Shown one piece after another: positions 9,524 through 16,743 of a stretch of 64,000 bases of DNA. Where the stretch lies: NCBI RefSeq assembly GCF_014650035.1, contig NZ_BMUE01000004.1, positions 372,001 to 436,000 of the forward strand. The letters run 5' to 3'. The notes below the pieces were generated by a model, which had not been told where the DNA came from, ran no database searches, and saw only the letters and a list, made by a program, of their open reading frames with translations. How positions within the stretch are numbered: the first letter of the stretch is position 1; every line of letters starts with the position of its first letter. The position numbers and the translations under genes are program-made. Source of the stretch: Streptomyces lucensis JCM 4490 (GTDB lineage Bacteria; Actinomycetota; Actinomycetes; Streptomycetales; Streptomycetaceae).

Positions 9524-12136
9524 ATGCGAGGCGTGACAGCGGGAAGCGAGCCGGTTCTCGAACTGCTGCCTCTGGTGTTCGCCGACCCGGGCGAGGCCCG
9601 GGCGCGCGCGGAACGGGTGCTGCACTCCGGTCCGCGGCCGTTGCACGCCAGCGTCGCCCACCAGGTGCTCGGCATCTGGCAGCGCGACTTCGGCGATCTG
9701 CGCATCGCGTTACGGCACCTGCGGCGGGCCCGTGACCTCGCCGCGCGCGCGGAGTCGGCCGACCGGGAGGCCGACGTGCTCGCGACGCTGGGGGTCGCAC
9801 TGGTGCACGCGGGGCGCACGCGGCAGGGGCTCGCGGCCTTCGAGCGCGGTGTGGCACGGGGCACCGGGCACACCAGGGCCCGGGTGCTGTACCGGCGGGC
9901 GTACGTCTGGTGGGTGCTGGGACATCACCGGGAGGCGCTGGAGGACGTGCGGCGGGCGCTGCCGGTGCTGCGGCAGGCCGCCGACGACATCTGGACCGCT
10001 CGGGCGCTGACCCTGCGGGCGACCGTGCACCTGGCCCTCGGGGCGGTGGACCGGGCGGTCGCGGACTTCACGGCGGCGGAGCGGCTGTGGGACACCACCG
10101 GCCAGGAGCACGACAAGGCCGACGCGGTGGAGAGCCGGGGTCTGGCCGCGTTCCGCGCCGGGGACGTACCCGCGGCGCTGCGGCTGCTGGACGAGGCCGA
10201 GGAGCGGTACGCCAAGCTCGGCACGCCGACCTACATGCTGTCCGTGCGACGCTGCGAGGTGCTGATGGCGGCGGGGCTCGCGCCGGAGGCGCTGGCCGAG
10301 GCGGACGCGGCGACGGCGCTGCTGGACCGGACCGGCGGGCAGTCCACCCGCAAGGCCGAGCTGCTGCTCGCCGCCGCGCGGGCCGCCCGCTCGGCCGGGG
10401 ACGCGCACACCGCGACGGCCCGCGCCGCCGTCGCCGTACGGCTGTTCGCGGCGCAGCGGCGGATGTGGTGGGAGACCCATGCCCGGCTGGTGCTGACCGA
10501 GGCGCGGGTGGCGGCGGGGCGGCGGTCGGGCCGGCTGGTCGCGGACGCGGCGGCGGTCGCCGGGCGGCTGGCCTCCTACGGCTCACCCGCGGCTCCCGAG
10601 GCGTCCCTGCTCGCGGGCCGCATCGCGCTGGGGCTGGGCTGGACGGCGGACGCGGAACGGCACCTGTCGGCGGCCGCCCGCAGCCGGTACGGCGGCCCTC
10701 CGACGGCCCGGGTGACCGGCTGGGCGGCGCAGGCGCTGCGGGCCCGGGCGGCCGGTTCCCGGCGTGGTGTGCTGGAGGCGTGCCGGCGCGGTCTGGAGGT
10801 GCTCGACGACCACCGGACGACACTGGGCGCCTCTGAGCTGCGGGCCCACGCGACGGCGCAGGGCGCCGAACTGGCCGCGCTCGCCCAGGAGGTGAGCCTC
10901 GCCCAGGGTGATCCCAGGCGGCTGCTGGTGTGGAGCGAGCGCTGGCGGGCGACCGTGCTGTCCGCGCCGCCGACCCGGCCGCCCGCCGATCCGGCGCTGC
11001 TGAGCAGCCTGACCGCGTACCGGGAGATCGCCGCCCGCGCGGAGGGCGCCCGTGGCGACGGCCGCCCGGTGCCCGCGCTGGAACGCGAACAGCGACGCCT
11101 GGAACGGGAGATCCGCTCGCGCACCCATCACACGCGTGGGGCGTCGCCCGGCACCGGGGACCGCTTCGACGTGGCCCGGCTGCTGGACCGGCTCGGCGAC
11201 GGCCGGCTGGTCGAACTGGCGGTGGTGGACGGGCGGGTGCACGTCCTGTTGTGCGGCCGGGGCCGGGTGCGGCGGTTCGACGGCGGACCGCTGGCGGAGG
11301 CGGTGTCCGAGGCGGAGTACGTGCAGGCCGGACTGCGGCGGCTCGCGCACCCCGGCGCCGAGGCGCGGCTGCCGCTGGTGGAGGCGGCGGGCCGACGGCT
11401 GCAGGATCTGCTGCTGGGCGGGGCCGCGGCCCGGCTCGGCCCGGGCCCCGTGGTGATCGTGCCGCCGGGGGCGCTGCACCGCGTGCCGTGGGCCCTGCTG
11501 CCCGCGCTGCGGGACCGGGTGCTCAGCGTGTCCCCGTCGGCGGGCAGCTGGCTACGGGCCCGGGAGACGGAGCCGCCGTCCGAGGGCCGGGCCGTGCTGG
11601 TGCGCGGCCCCGGACTGGCGACGGGCGGCGCCGAGGTGGTGGAACTGGCGGACCGGTACGGCACGGCGACGGTCCTGGAGGGGGACGAGGCGCAGGTGCC
11701 CCGGGTGCTGGCGGAACTCGACGGCGCCGGCCTCGCGCATCTCGCGGCGCACGGCACGTTCCGCGCGGACAGCCCCCTGTTCTCCGCGTTGCGGATGGCC
11801 GACGGCCCGCTGATCGTGCACGACTTCGAGCGGCTCGCGCGCAGCCCGTACCGGATCATCCTGTCCAGCTGCGACACCGCCCGTCTGGCCTCGGTCGGCG
11901 CCGACGAACTGCTCGGCCTGGTCACCGCGTTGCTGCCGCTGGGCACGGCCGGCGTGGTGGCCAGCAGCGCACCGGTGAACGACGCCGCCGTGGTGCCGCT
12001 GATGCTCGCCCTGCACAAGGGGCTCGGCGCGGGCCTGTCCCTGGCCGAGGCCCTGCGCGACGCCCGCGCCGCACTCCCCGGCGACGCGCTGCACCAGGCG
12101 ACGGGCTGGGCGTTCGCCGCGTTCGGGGCGGCGTGA
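9524..12136 (+). CDS. TPR-CHAT caspase-like protease
   Basis: A protein of 870 residues. The N-terminal 500 or so consist of helical repeat pairs of TPR type ('HASVAHQVLGIWQRDFGDLR', 'ADVLATLGVALVHAGRTRQG', 'RALTLRATVHLALGAVDRAV', 'ESRGLAAFRAGDVPAALRLL'). The C-terminal third is a CHAT domain, the caspase-clan protease fold, with catalytic His743 in 'HLAAHGTF' and Cys783 in 'ILSSCDTA'. CHAT proteins cut specific partners after a trigger, as in separase, TPR-CHAT of CRISPR III-E systems and gasdermin activation. Codon 63 is TTA, the rare bldA leucine codon, so translation probably depends on development. A GTG nine bases later is an alternative start. It is divergent from the subtilase-sigma operon. 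Confidence 0.9.
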   Translation: MRGVTAGSEPVLELLPLVFADPGEARARAERVLHSGPRPLHASVAHQVLGIWQRDFGDLRIALRHLRRARDLAARAESADREADVLATLGVALVHAGRTRQGLAAFERGVARGTGHTRARVLYRRAYVWWVLGHHREALEDVRRALPVLRQAADDIWTARALTLRATVHLALGAVDRAVADFTAAERLWDTTGQEHDKADAVESRGLAAFRAGDVPAALRLLDEAEERYAKLGTPTYMLSVRRCEVLMAAGLAPEALAEADAATALLDRTGGQSTRKAELLLAAARAARSAGDAHTATARAAVAVRLFAAQRRMWWETHARLVLTEARVAAGRRSGRLVADAAAVAGRLASYGSPAAPEASLLAGRIALGLGWTADAERHLSAAARSRYGGPPTARVTGWAAQALRARAAGSRRGVLEACRRGLEVLDDHRTTLGASELRAHATAQGAELAALAQEVSLAQGDPRRLLVWSERWRATVLSAPPTRPPADPALLSSLTAYREIAARAEGARGDGRPVPALEREQRRLEREIRSRTHHTRGASPGTGDRFDVARLLDRLGDGRLVELAVVDGRVHVLLCGRGRVRRFDGGPLAEAVSEAEYVQAGLRRLAHPGAEARLPLVEAAGRRLQDLLLGGAAARLGPGPVVIVPPGALHRVPWALLPALRDRVLSVSPSAGSWLRARETEPPSEGRAVLVRGPGLATGGAEVVELADRYGTATVLEGDEAQVPRVLAELDGAGLAHLAAHGTFRADSPLFSALRMADGPLIVHDFERLARSPYRIILSSCDTARLASVGADELLGLVTALLPLGTAGVVASSAPVNDAAVVPLMLALHKGLGAGLSLAEALRDARAALPGDALHQATGWAFAAFGAA

Positions 12137-12159
12137 GCGTGCGTCGCGCGGGGGCGGCC

Positions 12160-12182
12160 GGGACGCTGGACCCGGGCGTCCC
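12160..12182. terminator. Hairpin between convergent CHAT and LuxR-type genes
   Basis: GGGACGC and GCGTCCC form a 7-bp stem around a 9-nt loop exactly between the two convergent stop codons, touching the stop of the LuxR-type gene. There is no U tract, as is common in Streptomyces. Confidence 0.5.
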
Positions 12183-13945
12183 TACGCCGACTCCGCGACC
12201 GGAGGCTCCACCAGGTGTGGCAGTGCCCCACGGTCTCCCGTGCCGAGCCGCGTGTACGCGCTGTAGAGATGGTTGCCCACCGTCCGCACCGACAGGGTCA
12301 GCCGCTGGGCGATCTCCCGGTTGCTCAGCCCCGCCGCGGCGAGCGCGACGACCTGCCTCTGCCGGACGGTGAGTTCGCCGAGGACGAGTCCGGACAGCAC
12401 GGGTGTGCGGGCCCCCTGGCAGCGGCGGGCGAGGGCGACCGCGCGAGTCCGGGAGAGCCGCGCGGCACGCGGATCGCGGTGCGCGCGTACGGCCTGGGCG
12501 TGGGCCTCGGCCGCGAACAGCAGGAAACCCCGCTCCTCCAGGGCCTCCGCGGCCCGGTCGAGGCCCGGCCCGTCACCGTGGGCGAGCGCGTCGGCGTGCC
12601 GGGCGAACACGCTGCCGGCCGGGAGCCGCCCGGCCACCCGCTCGGGGGCGCCCAGGCGTACGGACTCGTACAGCGCGTGGACGTCGTCCCCGGCCACGTC
12701 GCGACCGGCCGCCGCCCTCGGGTCGCCCGCGTCGGCCGGTCCCGCCAACTGGTCCTCCGAAAGGGCGAGTTCCCTGCGGCATGCGGGGTCGACCGGTGCC
12801 TGTCGCAGGCCCTCCCGGGCCCACGCCGCCGCCTCCCGCAGTTCGCCGCGCAGGCGGGCGTACCTGGCCCGCACGGCGGCGTATCCGGCGGGCAGCGGGA
12901 CGCCCTCCGCCACCGTCCACTCCCCCACCCCGGTGGGCACCGGCCGGACGTCCAGCTGCTCGATCCGCCGGGCCAGCGTGCGCTGTTCGGCGGCGAGGGC
13001 GGGACCGCGGCCCCCCGGGGACCCGGTCAGCCGGCGGGCCCGCAGCCGGCCCGTCATGGCGCGCAGGGCCGGACCGTGCAGGGGGTGGGCGAGGGCGACG
13101 GCGCCGTGGTCGTCCACCTCGATCAGGCCGTCCGCCTCCAGGCGTTCGAGGACGTCGAGGCCGAGATCGTCCAGGCGCAGCGGCAGGGGTTCGGCGAAGG
13201 CGAGGCGTTCGAGGACGTCGCGTTCACCCGGGCCGCAGCGCGCGAGGACCGGGGCGAGGCGCTCGCGCACGGCCGGGGTGACCGGCAGCCCGCCCCGCCA
13301 GGCGCGCTCGCCGGTCCCGGGGACGGCGGTCAGCCGCCCGGCGGCGCCGAGCGCGGTCACCAGGTCGCGCAGCAGCCGCAGATCGCCCCGGCACAGGCGG
13401 TGCAGGCGGCCGGCGGTGAGGGGTTCGAGCCGGGCGGCGGCGAGCAGGCGGGCGGTGTCCTCCCGGGGCAGCGGGGCGAGGGCCAGCCGGGGCAGCAGCT
13501 CACCGGTCCACAGCCGGGACACCGCGCCCGGCACGGGCGCCTCGTCCACCGCGGTCACGACCAGGCGGGTGCGCGCGTGGGCGGCGAGCTGGTGGACCAG
13601 GGCCGCGGAGGCCTCGTCCAGCAGATGGGCGTCGTCGACGACGAGCAGCCGTACGCCGGACAGCACCCGGACGGCCTGGTGCGGTACGACGGTGTCCGGG
13701 AGCAGGTGCGCGAACGCCGCGAAGGGCAGGTTCCGTGCCTCGGGGGTGCCGGTGACCCGGACGTGGTCCGTGTCCCGCAACGCCTCCTCGATCAGCCGGG
13801 TCTTGCCGAACCCGGCCGGGCCGGTCACCGCGATGCCGTGCCGACCGGCGGCCGACGCGGCGCGCACCAGCTCGAGTTCGTCCTCGCGGCCGGTGAACGG
13901 CCACGGCGTCCCGCAGGTCTTCGCATCCTGTTCGAGTGTCCTCAC
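12182..13945 (-). CDS. LuxR-family ATPase transcriptional regulator (LAL/STAND type)
   Basis: A protein of 587 residues. An N-terminal AAA/STAND ATPase has Walker A 'GPAGFGKT' at 42-49 and Walker B 'LLVVDDAHLLD'. The C-terminus is a LuxR (GerE) helix-turn-helix: 'LTVRQRQVVALAAAGLSNRE' then 'IAQRLTLSVRTVGNHLY'. Large LAL regulators usually have about 900 residues with a long helical repeat region; this one is a short version. It likely binds a ligand or partner through the middle part and activates promoters nearby. It is convergent with TPR-CHAT and divergent from the matrixin-like gene, with inverted repeats in the shared upstream DNA. Confidence 0.88.
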   Translation of the reverse strand: MRTLEQDAKTCGTPWPFTGREDELELVRAASAAGRHGIAVTGPAGFGKTRLIEEALRDTDHVRVTGTPEARNLPFAAFAHLLPDTVVPHQAVRVLSGVRLLVVDDAHLLDEASAALVHQLAAHARTRLVVTAVDEAPVPGAVSRLWTGELLPRLALAPLPREDTARLLAAARLEPLTAGRLHRLCRGDLRLLRDLVTALGAAGRLTAVPGTGERAWRGGLPVTPAVRERLAPVLARCGPGERDVLERLAFAEPLPLRLDDLGLDVLERLEADGLIEVDDHGAVALAHPLHGPALRAMTGRLRARRLTGSPGGRGPALAAEQRTLARRIEQLDVRPVPTGVGEWTVAEGVPLPAGYAAVRARYARLRGELREAAAWAREGLRQAPVDPACRRELALSEDQLAGPADAGDPRAAAGRDVAGDDVHALYESVRLGAPERVAGRLPAGSVFARHADALAHGDGPGLDRAAEALEERGFLLFAAEAHAQAVRAHRDPRAARLSRTRAVALARRCQGARTPVLSGLVLGELTVRQRQVVALAAAGLSNREIAQRLTLSVRTVGNHLYSAYTRLGTGDRGALPHLVEPPVAESA

Positions 13946-13961
13946 GTCATCCGGAGCGTGT

Positions 13962-14006
13962 CTACTCAGGTTTGATACAGGTGGACTTGAGTAGTCCCCG
14001 ACTCAG
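13962..14006. promoter_or_regulatory. Inverted repeats in the LuxR / matrixin-like divergent region
   Basis: CTACTCA (13962-13968) and TGAGTAG (13988-13994) are perfect 7-bp inverted arms, with a third related copy ACTCAGG at 14001. TGATACAG lies between the arms. The place, between two divergent starts, fits an operator of the adjacent LuxR-type regulator, but this is inference. Confidence 0.45.
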
Positions 14007-14039
14007 GCGCCGGCACGGGCGGACGGGCACGCTGGCCGC

Positions 14040-15125
14040 ATGACCCGACGCCTCTGCTCGCTACCGCGGCAGCCGGCTCCGTCGTTCCCGGCGGGGCTGA
14101 CGGCCGAGCGGCTGGGCGCGCTGCTCGCCGGCCGGCGCATGTGGGTCAACGGCACGGTCCTGCACTACTGCTTCCTGGACGCCGGTTCCGACGCCTCGGT
14201 GATCCCGGTCCCCGGAACCGGGGACCTGCGCCGGGTGCCGTGGGCCGGTGGCACGGAGCAGCGGGACGTGGTGCGCGAGTGCTTCCGCGAATGGCAGGGC
14301 CTCGGCATCGGCGTCACCTTCGCCGAGGTCGGCGACCGGTGCGAGGCGGAGCTGCGGATCGGCTTCCAGGCCGGTGCCGGTTCCTGGTCGGCGCTGGGGC
14401 GGGAGGCGCTGGCGGTCGGCCGGGGCGAGCGCACCATGAACCTCGGCTGGGACGTCGCCGCGCCCGGGGAGCGCGGCGCCGTCCTGCACCAGATCGGGCA
14501 CGCGCTCGGCCTGGCGCACGAGCACCAGAGCCCGTTCGCCGGGCTGCACTGGGACGACGAGGCCGTGTACGCCGAACTGGCGGGCCCGCCGAACTTCTTC
14601 AGCCGGGAGACGACGTACACGAACGTCCTGCGGACACTGGACGCCGGCGAGGCGGGGGGTTCCGTGTGGGATCCGCAGTCGGTCATGGCGCTGCCGCTGG
14701 GGCCGGGGCTCGTGCTGGAGCCGGAGCAGTACCGCGGGGGGCTGCGTCCGTCCGGCACGCCGTCCCCGGCCGACAAGGAGCTGGTGCTGCGCCGGTACCC
14801 GCCCGCCGGTCCCGAAGGGGCGGCCACGCTGGTGCCGTTCCGGTCGGTGCCGCTGGGCCTGGGTCCGGCTGAGCAGGCCGACTTCGTCGTGGAGCCGCCG
14901 GAGACCCGCGACTACACCGTGGGCACCTTCGGCGACGCCGACACCGTGCTCGTGGTCTTCGAGGAGCGCGACGGGGAACCGCGCTTCCTCGCGGGCCACG
15001 ACGACGGCGGCGGCCCGGGCAACGCCGTTGTCGGGGTGCGGCTCGTCAAGGGCCGCCGCTACTTCGTCCGCGTCCGTCTGTACTCCGCGTGGGGGTCGGG
15101 GCAGACGGCGGTCATGTGCTGGTGA
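14040..15125 (+). CDS. Matrixin/astacin-like protein with altered zinc motif
   Basis: A protein of 361 residues without an obvious signal peptide. The N-terminal domain resembles matrixin-type metalloproteases ('RRMWVNGTVLHYCFLD'). The zinc-binding helix reads HQIGHALGLAHEH at 150-162: all three zinc histidines (150, 154, 160) are present but the catalytic Glu is Gln151 (codon CAG). A Met-turn-like 'QSVMALPL' follows. The C-terminal 90 residues resemble a PPC-type beta sandwich ('RDYTVGTFGDADTVLVVFEE'). Glu to Gln normally abolishes hydrolysis in this clan, so this may be a zinc-dependent binding protein, a decoy or a substrate trap. It belongs to the protease/regulator cluster by position. 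Confidence 0.8.
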   Translation: MTRRLCSLPRQPAPSFPAGLTAERLGALLAGRRMWVNGTVLHYCFLDAGSDASVIPVPGTGDLRRVPWAGGTEQRDVVRECFREWQGLGIGVTFAEVGDRCEAELRIGFQAGAGSWSALGREALAVGRGERTMNLGWDVAAPGERGAVLHQIGHALGLAHEHQSPFAGLHWDDEAVYAELAGPPNFFSRETTYTNVLRTLDAGEAGGSVWDPQSVMALPLGPGLVLEPEQYRGGLRPSGTPSPADKELVLRRYPPAGPEGAATLVPFRSVPLGLGPAEQADFVVEPPETRDYTVGTFGDADTVLVVFEERDGEPRFLAGHDDGGGPGNAVVGVRLVKGRRYFVRVRLYSAWGSGQTAVMCW

Positions 15126-15169
15126 CGGCACGGGGACGGCGGCAGGTCACGGTCCGGCGCCGGGGGAGC

Positions 15170-15210
15170 GGCCGCGGGCGTCACCCACGGGGGAGGTGAC
15201 GCCCGCGGCC
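15170..15210. terminator. Strong bidirectional hairpin
   Basis: A perfect 16-bp stem (left arm 15170-15185 beginning GGCCGCGGGC, right arm 15195-15210) with a 9-nt loop lies between two convergent genes. It is likely the terminator for both. Confidence 0.8.
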
Positions 15211-15238
15211 ACGCCGTGCGCCCGCGCCCACCGCCGGT

Positions 15239-15282
15239 GGGCCGATGGGCCGACGGGCCGATGGGCCGACGGGCCGATGGGC
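15239..15282. repeat. Tandem 8-bp repeat GGGCCGAY
   Basis: Five head-to-tail copies of GGGCCGAT/GGGCCGAC alternate, giving a 16-bp higher-order unit, in the non-coding end of the ECM4-like transcript. This looks like a slippage-prone minisatellite; no function is evident. Confidence 0.8.
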
Positions 15283-15305
15283 ACGACGCCGGGCGCGGCG
15301 GTGGG

Positions 15306-16208
15306 TCACGAGCCGTCCGAAGGCGGCCGGGGAACGTCCTGGACAGCCGCCGCGTGGCCGGCCCAGTCCAGGATCTGCACGGCCGCGCCCGCGGCCTCCA
15401 GACCCAGGCAACGACCGTGGTGTCGGCGGGAGATGCCGTCGAGGTCGAGGTGGCGGCCGAAGTCGGGGCGGGCGGCCAGGCGGCGGGCGTGGGCCCACAG
15501 GGCGCGGTGGTCGGCGATCCGGTGCACGGCGGAGGCGTCGAGGTGGCAGCGGTGCACGGTGTCCAGCTGGACGAGCGCCACCCACAGCTCGATGTCGGCG
15601 GCGGTGAGCCGGTCGTCGACCAGATACTCCTCGCCGGTCAGCCGCCGGTCCAGCCGGCCCAGCGTGTCGAGCAGCACGTCCAGGGCGGCGGCCCGCTCGG
15701 CCGGGCCGGCACCGGCACGTCCGGCGCGCTGTGCGGCCTCCTCGACGCCCTCGGCGCACATCCGCTCGACGGCCTCGATCACGGACTCCGTTCCGCGGGG
15801 GTACAGGGAGGTGCGGCCGGCGGCCGGGAAGCGGTCGAGGTCGCGCAGGATGTCGGGGGCGTGGGTGCTGACGATGCGTCCTGACCAGTCGTCGCTGAGG
15901 ACGGGCGCGAGGGCGGGGCCGGTGTAGTGGTGGGCGCTCGCCTCGTACAGCGGACGCAGCGCCGCGTGCCCGCCGGCGGGGCAGTCGGGGACGGCGGGCA
16001 GGTGGGTGACCGGACAACTCCCGCCGAGGCCGAGGAGGCTGTGTCCGACGGCGAGGCGCAGCCCGTCGGGGCAGGCGGTCGAGAGGTGGAGCCGGTAGCG
16101 GTGGGGCACGGCGTAGTGGCCGCTGCGTGCGTCCTGTCCGATCCGGCCCCGGAAGAAGGGGGCGGTGCGGCGGACGTCCGGGACGGCGGCGAGCGGAGTG
16201 GTGGACAT
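15306..16208 (-). CDS. ECM4/YqjG-type thiol S-transferase (glutathionyl-hydroquinone reductase-like)
   Basis: A protein of 300 residues with the two-part GST layout of the Xi/ECM4 class. The N-terminal thioredoxin fold has 'LGLGGSCPVTHL', where family members have C-P-W-x-H-R. The next stretch, 'LSDDWSGRIVSTHAPDILRD', matches the family pattern for the thiol-binding site. The helical C-terminal domain includes 'LDTLGRLDRRLTGEEYLVDD', 'RLTAADIELW' and 'IADHRALWAHARRLAARPDF'. Family enzymes reduce glutathionyl-hydroquinones; actinomycetes use mycothiol, so the thiol partner here is probably mycothiol (inference). The start has AGGGGAGA upstream. The gene lies 250 bp behind a cysteine-type leader peptide, pointing to control by thiol or cysteine supply. 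Confidence 0.82.
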   Translation of the reverse strand: MSTTPLAAVPDVRRTAPFFRGRIGQDARSGHYAVPHRYRLHLSTACPDGLRLAVGHSLLGLGGSCPVTHLPAVPDCPAGGHAALRPLYEASAHHYTGPALAPVLSDDWSGRIVSTHAPDILRDLDRFPAAGRTSLYPRGTESVIEAVERMCAEGVEEAAQRAGRAGAGPAERAAALDVLLDTLGRLDRRLTGEEYLVDDRLTAADIELWVALVQLDTVHRCHLDASAVHRIADHRALWAHARRLAARPDFGRHLDLDGISRRHHGRCLGLEAAGAAVQILDWAGHAAAVQDVPRPPSDGS

Positions 16209-16280
16209 GCGTCTCCCCTGGTCGTGGGCTACGGGCGGGCGCGCCGACGGGCGTCGTCGGCGGACTGGGACGGAGGATGG

Positions 16281-16330
16281 CGAAGGAAGGGGAAGGAAGG
16301 GGAAGGAAGGGGAAGGAAGGCCGAGGAAGG
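16281..16330. repeat. Tandem GGAAGGAAGG repeat in the leader region
   Basis: Four 10-bp copies of (C/G)GAAGGAAGG followed by a partial fifth. In the transcript of the leader-peptide/ECM4 unit this becomes a C/U-only tract between leader and start codon. It may keep the region unstructured or vary in length by slippage. Confidence 0.8.
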
Positions 16331-16365
16331 CCGTGGAGGGCGGCAAGGGGAGGCAGTCGGTGAGG

Positions 16366-16429
16366 CCGGTCGCCGGAGCTGCTCATGGCCTGGCCGGCGA
16401 GAGCCGGTCGCCGGGGATCCGGTCGCCGG
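16366..16429. repeat. Three copies of CCGGTCGCCGG
   Basis: An 11-bp unit at 16366, 16404 and 16419 lies between the leader peptide gene and the ECM4-like gene. Each unit is nearly self-complementary (CCGG...CCGG), so alternative RNA hairpins can form here, which would suit an attenuator. This is inference from sequence only. Confidence 0.5.
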
Positions 16430-16441
16430 GAGCCAAGGGCG

Positions 16442-16458
16442 GGGGGCGGGAAGCCCCC
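16442..16458 (-). terminator. Hairpin right after the leader peptide stop
   Basis: GGGGGC-TTCCC-GCCCCC on the transcript strand, two bases after the leader stop codon. Its position fits an attenuator influenced by the ribosome on the leader. The stem is only 6 bp and there is no U tract. Confidence 0.45.
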
Positions 16459-16459
16459 G

Positions 16460-16582
16460 TCAGCGCGAGGCGCCGATCGCGCTGCAGACGCGCAGCAGGT
16501 CGATGTGACGGCGGGAGGTCAGCAGTAGCGCGCGGAACGGCGTTCGGCCTGCTCGGCCGGTGACCGTTTCACGCCATGCCAT
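16460..16582 (-). CDS. Cysteine-type leader peptide (LLRVCSAI family)
   Basis: A 40-residue peptide starting at ATG with AGGA five bases upstream. Its C-terminal half is 'LLTSRRHIDLLRVCSAIGAS', the hallmark of the small actinobacterial leader peptides found before sulfur, cysteine and thiol genes. They carry a conserved R-x-C near the end. The proposed role of such peptides is ribosome pausing at the Cys codon when charged tRNA-Cys is low, which changes downstream RNA folding and expression. Here it precedes the ECM4-type thiol transferase gene on the same strand. A promoter with TTGACG and GACACT lies 35-63 bp upstream. Too short for routine gene callers. Confidence 0.85.
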   Translation of the reverse strand: MAWRETVTGRAGRTPFRALLLTSRRHIDLLRVCSAIGASR

Positions 16583-16616
16583 GGTTTCCTACCCGTTCAC
16601 TGGGATTCTTTCACCG

Positions 16617-16645
16617 AGTGTCGTTCCGGCGCCCCGGGACGTCAA
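16617..16645 (-). promoter_or_regulatory. Promoter of the leader-peptide/ECM4 unit
   Basis: Minus-strand -35 TTGACG (16645-16640) and -10 GACACT (16622-16617) with a 17-bp spacer, giving a short 5' leader before the small ORF. Housekeeping (HrdB-like) type. Confidence 0.55.
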
Positions 16646-16727
16646 GGGGGCGTCCATGTCCGGACTCCGGGCGGGTGAGAAGAGGAGCGGCGAAGGATGC
16701 GCCGGGTCTCCTCAGCGAGTGGAACAT

Positions 16728-16743
16728 GTGACATAGTACTGAC
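16728..16743 (+). promoter_or_regulatory. Promoter/operator of the hydroxyproline operon
   Basis: GTGACATAGTAC (16728-16739) matches the palindrome GTGACATGTCAC found at 19689. CATAGT (16732-16737) inside it could be the -10, six bases before the GTG start, so the mRNA would be leaderless and the repressor site would cover the -10. The likely binder is the GntR protein encoded in the cluster. Confidence 0.6.

Noticed and set aside
7963-9873. Long continuous minus-strand frame joining the sigma factor to upstream codons, as if one large protein
   Set aside because: The upstream part is an out-of-frame reading of the subtilase gene and is Arg/Pro-rich. The sigma factor has its own GTG and ribosome site.
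15239-15282. Tandem GGGCCGAY units as a possible CRISPR array
   Set aside because: The units are contiguous 8-mers without spacers; no cas genes are in the window.
16281-16330. GGAAGG repeats as a possible CRISPR array or origin iterons
   Set aside because: No spacers, no replication gene, and the repeat is a simple purine tract.
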